Below are positions 1 through 5,904 of a stretch of 6,491 bases of DNA, in pieces. Location of the stretch: contig NJDH01000051.1 of assembly GCA_002254405.1 (NCBI GenBank), positions 1 to 6,491 on the forward strand, read 5' to 3'. Source of the DNA: Candidatus Altarchaeales archaeon ex4484_96. GTDB lineage: Archaea; Altiarchaeota; Altiarchaeia; IMC4; QMZM01. A model generated the notes under the pieces. That model was not told the origin of the DNA. It was given only the letters and a program-made list of their open reading frames with translations, and did not search any database. The translations under genes were made by a program, and so were the position numbers. How positions within the stretch are numbered: the stretch's first letter is position 1; each line of letters opens with the position of its first letter.

Positions 1-83
1 TCCATCACTGGAACTATGAAAGATTACATCAAGGAATCGAATATTTAATACCCTGCGAACTATATCTTAAAGAAAAAATGTAA
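1..83 (+). mobile_element. 3' end of an integrase-core (DDE) transposase gene, cut by the window edge
   Basis: The frame starting at base 3 is open from the window edge to the TAA at 81-83 and gives 26 residues, beginning HHWNYERLHQGIEYL and continuing IPCELYLKEKM. The pattern W-N/Y-x-x-R-x-H-Q-x-x-x-Y-x-x-P-x-E-x-Y is the usual C-terminal tail of integrase-core (rve/DDE) transposases such as IS481- and IS3-like elements, where it reads roughly WYNxxRPHQxLxxxTPxExY. The Pro after Arg is absent here. The catalytic DDE residues would lie to the left, outside the window, so activity cannot be judged. The terminal inverted repeat should lie just after the stop, but its partner is not visible, so I cannot fix the element's right end. 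The next gene, on the other strand, ends only 36 bp away. The family call rests on a short tail and is moderate. Confidence 0.6.
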
Positions 84-119
84 GGTATGTCACTGGATAG
101 AACAAGATAAAGAATGAGG

Positions 120-1526
120 TTAATGTCCAGTTAAGGCAGGCCCCCTAAACAACAACACCCGCTCAGCCGAGCAGGCCGCCAGATAATCCCCGTCATCGGA
201 TAAAACCACATTAACAGGAGAACCCAGCTTATAGCGCCAGATGAGCGAACCAGTTCTGTCTAAAATATAAAGATTCCTATCACGGCAGTAAGCTGCCACA
301 TACTCCCCGTTAACCGACACATCAACCGACGCAACACTCCAGTTAGTCCTGTAACAAAACAACTCAAAACCATCCAGATCATACAAGCAAACCCTGTTAT
401 CCTGGTATCCGGCGGCAACATACTCCTCATCCAAAGACAACGCAACCGATAAAGCAGGTGAATCCGATTCCTTAACCCAAACCTCCTCCAGGGAATCCAA
501 CCCGGAACCCACATACAATAAAACCAGCTGATTAACACGGCTACGTGAAATCAATGAATCAGAAACCGAAGCAACCAAAAAATCCCCGTAAACAGACACC
601 TCATAATCCACCAAAGCCCCCTCGAAAAGATGGAAAACATCATCCTCATCCCTTAGCACACCCCGCCCGTTAGCGTTATAGACATCCAGTAGGGTGTTGC
701 CGTCATATGATGTGTGACTATAGGTGGTGGAATAAACATCCCCGTCACCGCATACGCTTAAACACTCAGCCTGAGAGCTGTTTTTTGTGTGAAACACCTG
801 TTCCCTGCTGTTTAAGCTGCCGTCAAAACTAAACAGACGATACTCCTCCCTGTCCCTGACCAAAGCATAAATCATCATCCCGTCAAATGAAACCCTCGCA
901 TCCAAAACACCCCTGGAACCAAGCTCAACACTCTTGAACCGGTCATAAACCCTGTCATAAACATACACGCTGCCCTGAACGCCCAGCTGACCGCTCTTGT
1001 TCGAATAAAACAATATTTTCTCAAGCGACTTTGACCCCATGCAAGATAAAATCAGCTCCCCCGACAAGCTCGTATTCCACAGCAGGGGGTCGCTCATATT
1101 GTAACCCTCACCGGGGATGAAACAAGGCCTACATGGCCCCCCGCAGTCAACATCGAATTCATCATCATCCACCTGGTGGTTGAAGCAGTGAGCTGGATAG
1201 GATACAGTCGACGTGGTCGATGATGATGTGGTGGTGGATGAGGATGAGGTTGTTGAGGATGATGTTGTTGAGGTGGATGTTGAGGTTGGGGTTGTTGATG
1301 TTGTGGTGGATGAGGTTGTTGAGGTGGTTATCGATGTGGTGGTTGAGCTCGTAGACGAGCATGATGATATCATCTGTTCCGTGTAAGGCAGCTCACAGAG
1401 CATAGAAGGCGCAGACAATAAACCCATAAACAAAGCCAAAGCGAAAACAGAGAAAACAACCACAGCAACCACCATAAACAAGAGAAAAAAAATCACCAGC
1501 ATAATTCTTCTATCACCCCCCGCCAT
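120..1526 (-). CDS. membrane-anchored surface protein: Ser/Thr stalk, Cys-rich module and beta-propeller-like domain
   Basis: The predicted protein has 468 residues. Residues 1-7 are polar with Arg6-Arg7, followed by one strongly hydrophobic segment at about 8-37 that fits an uncleaved signal anchor with the rest outside the cell. Residues 54-109 are almost only Ser and Thr, a stalk likely to be extended and O-glycosylated. Residues 114-135 form a Cys cluster (C114, C128, C132, C135) ending DVDCGGPCRPC, preceded by Asp/Glu; this resembles small DCGGPCxxC modules found in many archaeal and bacterial surface proteins. From about 145 to the end come repeated strands such as VALSLDEEYVAAGYQDNRVC and DVSVNGEYVAAYCRDRNLYI, typical of WD40/PQQ-like propeller blades. 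At least five N-glycosylation sequons occur, including N143, N151 and N176. The ligand is unknown. The start is ambiguous: Met1 suits leaderless initiation, while Met9 (base 1502) has GGTGAT upstream. The gene is divergent from pheS. Confidence 0.8.
   Translation of the reverse strand: MAGGDRRIMLVIFFLLFMVVAVVVFSVFALALFMGLLSAPSMLCELPYTEQMISSCSSTSSTTTSITTSTTSSTTTSTTPTSTSTSTTSSSTTSSSSTTTSSSTTSTVSYPAHCFNHQVDDDEFDVDCGGPCRPCFIPGEGYNMSDPLLWNTSLSGELILSCMGSKSLEKILFYSNKSGQLGVQGSVYVYDRVYDRFKSVELGSRGVLDARVSFDGMMIYALVRDREEYRLFSFDGSLNSREQVFHTKNSSQAECLSVCGDGDVYSTTYSHTSYDGNTLLDVYNANGRGVLRDEDDVFHLFEGALVDYEVSVYGDFLVASVSDSLISRSRVNQLVLLYVGSGLDSLEEVWVKESDSPALSVALSLDEEYVAAGYQDNRVCLYDLDGFELFCYRTNWSVASVDVSVNGEYVAAYCRDRNLYILDRTGSLIWRYKLGSPVNVVLSDDGDYLAACSAERVLLFRGPALTGH
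1219..1331 (-). repeat. low-complexity tract coding the Ser/Thr stalk, with no G in the mRNA sense
   Basis: This 113-base stretch contains no C on the + strand and is built of GTT, GAT, GAG and GTG-like triplets. On the coding strand it therefore has no G, and only TCA/TCC serine, ACA/ACC threonine and a few similar codons are used. It is not a perfect tandem array. It codes for the core of the Ser/Thr stalk of the surface protein. The mRNA here should be nearly unstructured, because without G neither G-C nor G-U pairs can form inside the tract. Such tracts can change length by slippage, but this window alone gives no evidence of that. Confidence 0.8.
1512..1517 (-). promoter_or_regulatory. 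Shine-Dalgarno-like GGTGAT upstream of an alternative start (Met9) of the surface protein
   Basis: The coding strand reads GGGGGTGATAGAAGAATT directly before the ATG at 1502-1500. GGTGAT matches the archaeal 16S 3' end and is the same hexamer found at a plausible distance before rnhB. It lies 9 nt from this ATG. It falls inside the first codons if translation begins at 1526, so either the protein starts at Met9 or the match is fortuitous. Confidence 0.4.
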
Positions 1527-1596
1527 ATATCATTAATAGGATAAACAAACACTTAAATGTGGGCATTAATTAATCAACATACCATATACTAAAACA
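1527..1596. promoter_or_regulatory. divergent promoter region between the surface protein gene and pheS
   Basis: This 70-bp spacer is A/T-rich. On the minus strand TTTAAG (complement of 1552-1557) is centred about 28 nt before the ATG at 1526. On the plus strand TTAATTAAT (1566-1574) is centred about 27 nt before the pheS ATG at 1597. These are the usual archaeal TATA-box distances for leaderless or near-leaderless transcripts. No clear Shine-Dalgarno site precedes either of these two ATGs, which agrees with leaderless initiation. The assignment is based on position and base composition only. Confidence 0.45.
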
Positions 1597-3075
1597 ATGG
1601 AATTGCATCCGCATGAGGCCCGGATACTTAAGGTGCTAAAGCAAAAGCAATCAAACAAACAAATCGCGTTAAAAGCAGGTCTCAGCCTTGACGCAGTCAA
1701 TAGAGCATTATCGTGGCTGGCAACCAAAGGCCTCGTCAGCCTCAGAGAAGAGTTCACCGAAGAAATCACTCTCCGGGCGGAGGGAAAAAAATACGCCCTT
1801 GAAGGGCTTCCTGAAAGAAAAATACTTGTTTTTGTTAAAAAAAAGGCCCCGCTTGATGTGATACAAAAGAAGCTCGGGAAAAAACAAACCAATATCGGTT
1901 TAGGCTGGCTTAAGACAAAAAAACAGGCGGTTATCGAAAAAGGTACGCTTAGAATAGTAAACAAGGAAAAAAGAGGGGATGAGATGCTGCTTAAATTGCT
2001 TGCAGCAAAGAAAAAAATCGACTCAAGTGAGCTTACCTCAGAACAGAATAAAGCCCTTGGTTTGCTGAAAACAAGGCAGAGCTTAATCGAAGTAAAAGAA
2101 AAAAAGAGGATGTGGGCTAATCCCACCGAGAAGGGGTTGAGAATCGGGGCGAAAAAAACCACCGAAAGCATCTCTCAACTCACGCCCGAGATGCTTATCA
2201 GCGGGGACTGGGATAAAGCCAGATTGCGGGAATATGATATTGACCTGTACGTGAAACCCCGCCAGCCCGCGAAAAGACACCCTCTAAGCAGGTTAATAGA
2301 TGAGATAAGAGCTGTTTTTTTGTCGATGGGGTTCACGGAAATTAAGGGGCCTCTTATTGAGTCAGCGTTCTGGAACTTCGACGCCTTGTTTCAGCCACAG
2401 GATCATCCCGCAAGAGACATGCACGATACATTCTACCTGGAAGACATTAAAGATGGGGTAATCGAGGGCTTTGATAAATACAGGGATAAGGTAAAGCAAA
2501 CCCACCTGAATGGGGGGAGCACTGAATCAACCGGTTGGGGAGGCACCTGGAGCGAGACGGAAGCCCGCAAAAAACTGCTTAGGACACACACTACCGCAGT
2601 CACATGCAGGTATTTAACTAAATTAAAGAAAAAAGACCTGCCTGCTAAGGTGTTTTCGGTAGGTAAGACCTTCAGAAACGAGGCAATCGACTACAAGCAT
2701 CTGCCGGAGTTCTACCAGATAGAGGGTATTGTCGTGGACGAAAGCGTTAACTTCCCTAATCTGCTTGGCATCCTAAGAGAATTCTACCAGAAGATGGGAT
2801 TCAGTAAAGTAAGGTTTCGGCCTGCTTACTTCCCTTACACAGAGATGAGCGTGGAACCGGAGATATACTTGGAGGAAAAAAAGGAGTGGGTGGAGTTGGG
2901 CGGCAGCGGCATATTCAGGCCGGAGGTGGTGAAGCCCCTTCTCGGATTTGATTGCCCGGTTTTGGCCTGGGGGCTTGGATTAGACAGGGTCGCAGCCCAA
3001 AACCTGGGTTTAACCGACATAAGAGATCTTTACATCAGCGACCTCGGGTGGCTTAGGAAACAGAAGGTGATTTAA
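1597..3075 (+). CDS. pheS: phenylalanyl-tRNA synthetase alpha subunit (archaeal type)
   Basis: This is the catalytic subunit of the alpha2beta2 class II synthetase that charges tRNA-Phe with phenylalanine in the cytoplasm. Its 492 residues match the archaeal/eukaryotic alpha length, clearly longer than the bacterial one. Residues 1-70 are a winged-helix module (NKQIALKAGLSLDAVNRALS), followed by further small HTH-like modules to about 185, as in archaeal/eukaryotic enzymes. The catalytic domain runs from about 230: motif 1 region IRAVFLSMGFTEIKGPLIES (237-256), the DHPARDMHDTFYL segment (269-281), RTHTT (329-333), motif 2 FRNEAIDYKHLPEFYQIEG (359-377) and motif 3 with GLGLDRVA (459-466). All look intact. 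ATG 1597 is the only sensible start and sits about 27 nt from a TATA-like box. The partner pheT is not adjacent, as rnhB follows after 2 bp; the beta subunit must be encoded elsewhere. Confidence 0.97.
   Translation: MELHPHEARILKVLKQKQSNKQIALKAGLSLDAVNRALSWLATKGLVSLREEFTEEITLRAEGKKYALEGLPERKILVFVKKKAPLDVIQKKLGKKQTNIGLGWLKTKKQAVIEKGTLRIVNKEKRGDEMLLKLLAAKKKIDSSELTSEQNKALGLLKTRQSLIEVKEKKRMWANPTEKGLRIGAKKTTESISQLTPEMLISGDWDKARLREYDIDLYVKPRQPAKRHPLSRLIDEIRAVFLSMGFTEIKGPLIESAFWNFDALFQPQDHPARDMHDTFYLEDIKDGVIEGFDKYRDKVKQTHLNGGSTESTGWGGTWSETEARKKLLRTHTTAVTCRYLTKLKKKDLPAKVFSVGKTFRNEAIDYKHLPEFYQIEGIVVDESVNFPNLLGILREFYQKMGFSKVRFRPAYFPYTEMSVEPEIYLEEKKEWVELGGSGIFRPEVVKPLLGFDCPVLAWGLGLDRVAAQNLGLTDIRDLYISDLGWLRKQKVI
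3066..3071 (+). promoter_or_regulatory. Shine-Dalgarno site of rnhB inside the end of pheS
   Basis: GGTGAT matches the archaeal anti-Shine-Dalgarno and ends 6 nt before the TTG at 3078. It overlaps the last codons of pheS. This site decides the rnhB start despite the rare TTG codon and implies that rnhB is translated from the pheS transcript. Confidence 0.75.
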
Positions 3076-3077
3076 TC

Positions 3078-3740
3078 TTGGATTTATGTGGTGGAATAGA
3101 CGAGGCAGGCAGGGGGCCGGTTATAGGTCCTCTTGTTATCGGATGTGTGGTTTTGGATAATGAAGGCAGGGAAAGGCTTGCTGAACTTAATGTGCGCGAC
3201 TCCAAGAGAGTCTCACCAAAAAGGAGAACAAAACTCGAGCCTGAAATAAAAAAACACGCGATTGAGTGGAGTATGCGCATCATCAATCCCGCCGAAATCG
3301 ACCGCCTCAGGAAAAAACACTCACTGAATGCTATTGAGGCAGCGAAAACAGCTGAAATAATAACCTCGATGAACACCATACCCGCGACCATATACTTGGA
3401 CGCGGTCGACAACGGAGCCTCACACTACAGGGACCGGGTGCTAAACTACATAAACAGCTTAAACGATGAATTTATCATCCCAAACATAATATCCGAGCAC
3501 AAAGCAGACGACAGATACATTGAGGTGGCGGCAGCATCCATTCTCGCGAAAGTCGAGAGAGACAGAATAATAGAGTCCATAAAAATAGAGCACGGGGATT
3601 TCGGCTCAGGATACCCCTCAGACGAGAAAACAAGCGAGTTCATCCGCAATCTGCTTAAAACAGGGCGGATACCTGATTTCGTGAGGAAATCATGGAACAC
3701 GCTTGAGAAAAGCAAGCAAACCAGGCTCGGGGACTACTGA
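3078..3740 (+). CDS. rnhB: ribonuclease HII
   Basis: RNase HII cleaves RNA in RNA-DNA hybrids and 5' of single ribonucleotides in DNA, starting ribonucleotide excision repair. The 220 residues match archaeal family size. GIDEAGRGPVIGP at 6-18 gives the Asp8-Glu9 acidic pair and the GRG substrate-recognition motif; DSKRVSPKRR follows at 41-50; YLDAVD supplies Asp108; HKADDRYIEVAAASILAKV around 141-159 supplies the fourth acid (Asp144). SGYPSD (177-182) carries the conserved Tyr that senses the 2'-OH. The DEDD set is complete, so it should be active. The start is TTG, chosen because the conserved N-terminal strand begins at once after it and a GGTGAT site lies 6 nt upstream. The gene begins 2 bp after pheS and is very likely co-transcribed and translationally linked with it. 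Confidence 0.96.
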   Translation: MDLCGGIDEAGRGPVIGPLVIGCVVLDNEGRERLAELNVRDSKRVSPKRRTKLEPEIKKHAIEWSMRIINPAEIDRLRKKHSLNAIEAAKTAEIITSMNTIPATIYLDAVDNGASHYRDRVLNYINSLNDEFIIPNIISEHKADDRYIEVAAASILAKVERDRIIESIKIEHGDFGSGYPSDEKTSEFIRNLLKTGRIPDFVRKSWNTLEKSKQTRLGDY

Positions 3741-3747
3741 GGGGTTG

Positions 3748-3755
3748 TTTTTATA
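3748..3755 (+). promoter_or_regulatory. possible TATA box / T-run before rpl10e
   Basis: TTTTTATA lies in the 52-bp A/T-rich gap between rnhB and rpl10e, about 40 nt before the rpl10e ATG. It could be a TATA box placing transcription start near 3779 with a leader of about 14 nt. The T-run after the rnhB stop could instead help end the upstream transcript. No Shine-Dalgarno site is seen before rpl10e. Confidence 0.35.
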
Positions 3756-3792
3756 GGCTTAATCTATTGTTTATTGATTTAAACTACTTAAA

Positions 3793-4320
3793 ATGGGTTT
3801 ACGACCAGGCAGATGCTACAGGTGGGATTCGCCCGCGTACACGAGAACAAGCAACAACCCCCAGGACTCATACATAACAGGTATCCCGGGCTCTAAAATA
3901 ATCCACTATAACATGGGCAACCAGAAAGGCGACTTCAAGATGGAATCATCCATCGTAGCCAAAGAAAGGATACAGGTACGACATAATGCCCTTGAGGCCG
4001 CGAGAACATCAATAAACCGTAAACTCGAGAAAACCCTCGGGCGCATGAACTACCACTTCAAAATCAGAGTATACCCCCATCATGTGATGAGGGAAAACGT
4101 GATGGCCACCGGAGCCGGCGCCGACAGGGTTCAAAGCGGGATGAGAGGCTCGTTTGGCAAACCAATCGGGAGGGCTGCGAGAGTGCGGGGAGGCCAGGCT
4201 ATTTTAACCATCTACACCAGAGACGATGAAAGACATCTTAAACTCGTAAAAGACGTGCTGAAAACAGGCATAAAAAAGCTCCCAGGGAAACTGGAGATTA
4301 TCGTGAGGGAATCGAAATAA
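3793..4320 (+). CDS. rpl10e: large subunit ribosomal protein L10e (uL16 family)
   Basis: This protein belongs to the archaeal/eukaryotic branch of uL16, a large-subunit protein near the tRNA sites of the peptidyl-transferase region. The 175 residues match family size. The start MGLRPGRCYR is the typical archaeal N-terminus and fixes the ATG. Further hallmarks are ITGIPGSKI (28-36), MGNQKGDF, the RHNALEAARTSIN segment, the KIRVYPHHVMREN strand, the ATGAGADRVQSGMRGSFGKP loop region, and AARVRGGQAIL. Between PAYTR and YITGIPG there are about six more residues (around SNNPQD) than I recall in common archaeal homologues. The stop shares one base with the start of the next gene (TAATG), so the two translation genes are probably co-translated. 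No Shine-Dalgarno site is seen, so the transcript may be leaderless or short-leadered. Confidence 0.96.
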   Translation: MGLRPGRCYRWDSPAYTRTSNNPQDSYITGIPGSKIIHYNMGNQKGDFKMESSIVAKERIQVRHNALEAARTSINRKLEKTLGRMNYHFKIRVYPHHVMRENVMATGAGADRVQSGMRGSFGKPIGRAARVRGGQAILTIYTRDDERHLKLVKDVLKTGIKKLPGKLEIIVRESK

Positions 4321-4589
4321 TGAACCTTAATGTTGTAGCCAAGATAAGAATCACCCCCGATGGAGTGGACACCGACCTTGATTCAATAAAAGCATCCCTT
4401 GAAAAAGTGCTTGAGGGAACCGGCAAACTACATGAAAGTGAGATTAAACCCATCGCATTCGGCCTGAAATCCCTTGATGCGACCCTTCTGCTTGACGACA
4501 GCAAAGGAGGCCTGGAAGAGATAGAAGCTGAATTAAAGCAAAAAACCGGGGTAAGCCAGGTGGATGTCTTAGACATAAACAGGCTTTAA
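4320..4589 (+). CDS. ef1b: translation elongation factor 1 beta (aEF1B, nucleotide exchange factor)
   Basis: This 89-residue protein matches the short archaeal EF-1 beta, which corresponds to only the catalytic C-terminal domain of the eukaryotic protein. It exchanges GDP for GTP on EF-1 alpha during elongation. It starts NLNVVAKIRITPDGVDTDLD, then the central KPIAFGLKSLDATLLLDD (residues about 43-60), the most conserved family segment, then GGLEEIEAELKQKTGVSQVD and the typical terminal RL. The ATG overlaps the rpl10e stop by one base, and GAGG at 4305-4308 lies about 11 nt upstream, a weak and distant Shine-Dalgarno. Translational coupling to rpl10e is therefore likely. In many archaea a small zinc-ribbon protein gene precedes this gene; here L10e takes that position. 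Confidence 0.95.
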   Translation: MNLNVVAKIRITPDGVDTDLDSIKASLEKVLEGTGKLHESEIKPIAFGLKSLDATLLLDDSKGGLEEIEAELKQKTGVSQVDVLDINRL

Positions 4590-4592
4590 ACA

Positions 4593-4614
4593 ATTAAATC
4601 TAATTCTTGAGTGA
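4593..4614 (+). promoter_or_regulatory. possible promoter box and weak Shine-Dalgarno before the sugar dehydrogenase
   Basis: The 31-bp gap holds ATTAAAT (4593-4599), about 25 nt before the ATG at 4621 as expected for a TATA box of a near-leaderless transcript. It also holds GAGTGA (4609-4614), a partial match to GAGGTGA placed 6 nt before the ATG. The two readings imply different regulation: its own promoter, or read-through from the translation genes. The sequence does not decide. Confidence 0.35.
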
Positions 4615-4620
4615 AAACCC

Positions 4621-5904
4621 ATGGATGTATCTGTATTAGGCACAGGCTATGTCGGCCTGGTCACAGGCGCAGGCCTCGCCGAAAAAGGACATAACGTCAC
4701 ATGCTACGATATCATAAAGGAAAAAATCGAGGACATTGAGCGGGGCGTATCACCCATATACGAGAGAGGACTGGATGTCATCATCAAAAGAAACATCGGG
4801 GATAAACTAAACACATCCATGGACCTTAAATCAACAATAAACGATTCATCCATCACCTTCATCTGCGTGGGAACACCATCCAATAGAGACGGCAGCATAA
4901 ACCTTAAATACATGAACAACGCCTGCAGGGAGATAGGCGAGGTATTGAAAAACAAAAAACAATATCATCTGGTTGTGGTTAAAAGCACCGTGGTCCCGGG
5001 CACAACAGAGCAAAAAATCATCCCCCGGCTAAAGCAGTCAACAGAAAAAAAAGTCTACAGGGACTGGGGTATCGTCATGAACCCGGAGTTCCTGCGTGAG
5101 GGGGTGGCTGTCGAGGATTTTCTGAACCCGGACAGGATAATAATCGGAGCCAACGACAGACGCTCATCTGATATGCTAAGCAGGCTTTACGAGGATTTCA
5201 ACTGCCCGGTACTGAGGGTAGACATCAAAACCGCTGAGATGATTAAATACTCCTCAAACGCTTTTCTTGCCACGAAAATATCGTACATAAACGAGGTAGG
5301 CAACATATGCAAGAAACTCGGCATCAACGTCTATGATGTCGCTAAGGGAATGGCACTTGACCATAGGATATCAGATTCTTTTTTGGCTGCTGGACTAGGG
5401 TTTGGAGGCAGCTGCCTGCCTAAGGACGTGAAGGCATTGATTCATCGCAGCGGAGAGCTAAATATTAAGCTTGACCTGCTGGATTCGGTTATCAAAGTCA
5501 ACGAGAAACAGGCTTATAGGATGCTTGAGCTCGCCAGAAAAAAAACAGGCCCGCTTAAAAACAAAAAAATAGCTTTGCTTGGAGCAGCCTTCAAGCCAGG
5601 CACAGACGACATCAGGGAAAGCCCGGTGCATGCGTTGATAAAAAAACTTCATGAAGAAAAAGCGAAAGTAGTAGTATACGACCCTCAGGCCAACGGTAAC
5701 ATGAAAAAAGAATACGGCAAAAAAATAAGCTACGCTCTCAGCGCAGATGATGCCTTATTGGACGCCGAGCTTGCTTTGATTGTAACCGCCTGGCGGGAAT
5801 TCGAGCTGCTGGATTTTAGTTTGATGAAAGAGCCTGTTGTGGTTGATGGCAGAAACATCATCAAAAACAAAAAAAACATAATTTATGAGGGATTATGCTG
5901 GTAG
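4621..5904 (+). CDS. nucleotide-sugar 6-dehydrogenase (UDP-glucose/GDP-mannose dehydrogenase family)
   Basis: This enzyme oxidises the C6 hydroxyl of a nucleotide sugar to a carboxylate in two NAD-dependent steps, giving a uronic acid precursor for surface glycans. The 427 residues are full length. The Rossmann motif GTGYVG (7-12) is followed by Asp30 for the NAD ribose; then CVGTPS (82-87), VVKSTVVPGTT (119-129), NPEFLREG (154-161), TAEMIKYSSNAFLATKISYI (204-223) with Lys209 and Asn213, GLGFGGSCLPKD (258-269) with catalytic Cys265 and Asp269, and AFKPGTDDIRESP (323-335). All key residues are present. This pattern fits UDP-glucose or UDP-hexose dehydrogenases, but GDP-mannose or UDP-N-acetylhexosamine cannot be excluded from motifs alone. 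It follows the EF-1 beta gene by 31 bp without a functional link to it. Its 3' end overlaps the convergent dihydropteroate synthase remnant by 12 bp. Confidence 0.93.
   Translation: MDVSVLGTGYVGLVTGAGLAEKGHNVTCYDIIKEKIEDIERGVSPIYERGLDVIIKRNIGDKLNTSMDLKSTINDSSITFICVGTPSNRDGSINLKYMNNACREIGEVLKNKKQYHLVVVKSTVVPGTTEQKIIPRLKQSTEKKVYRDWGIVMNPEFLREGVAVEDFLNPDRIIIGANDRRSSDMLSRLYEDFNCPVLRVDIKTAEMIKYSSNAFLATKISYINEVGNICKKLGINVYDVAKGMALDHRISDSFLAAGLGFGGSCLPKDVKALIHRSGELNIKLDLLDSVIKVNEKQAYRMLELARKKTGPLKNKKIALLGAAFKPGTDDIRESPVHALIKKLHEEKAKVVVYDPQANGNMKKEYGKKISYALSADDALLDAELALIVTAWREFELLDFSLMKEPVVVDGRNIIKNKKNIIYEGLCW

Noticed and set aside
1..48. Frame 1 reading at the left edge ending ...MKDYIKESNI-stop
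   Set aside because: Short and without a family pattern; the frame starting at base 3 gives a recognisable transposase tail over the same bases.
5..97. TCACTGGA occurring at 5-12 and again at 90-97
   Set aside because: An 8-base direct repeat in this A/T-rich stretch can arise by chance; one copy lies inside the transposase coding region, so they are unlikely to be paired element ends.
1219..1331. CRISPR-like or regular tandem repeat array
   Set aside because: The triplet-rich tract has no fixed unit or spacers and is explained by Ser/Thr coding.
1165..1362. Asn/His/Leu/Ile-rich frame over the Ser/Thr stalk
   Set aside because: It is a frame-shifted reading of the low-complexity tract, with no independent start signal or conserved pattern.
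1566..2171. 201-codon open frame on the minus strand opposite pheS
   Set aside because: It lies wholly against the conserved N-terminal half of pheS and its Ser/Phe-rich translation follows from the Lys/Glu-rich codons on the other strand. No family pattern is seen.
3053..3412. 119-codon minus-strand frame opposite rnhB
   Set aside because: It is antisense to the conserved catalytic region of rnhB and its hydrophobic translation has no recognisable family.
4704..4955. 83-codon minus-strand frame opposite the sugar dehydrogenase
   Set aside because: It is antisense to conserved Rossmann-domain sequence and has no upstream signals.
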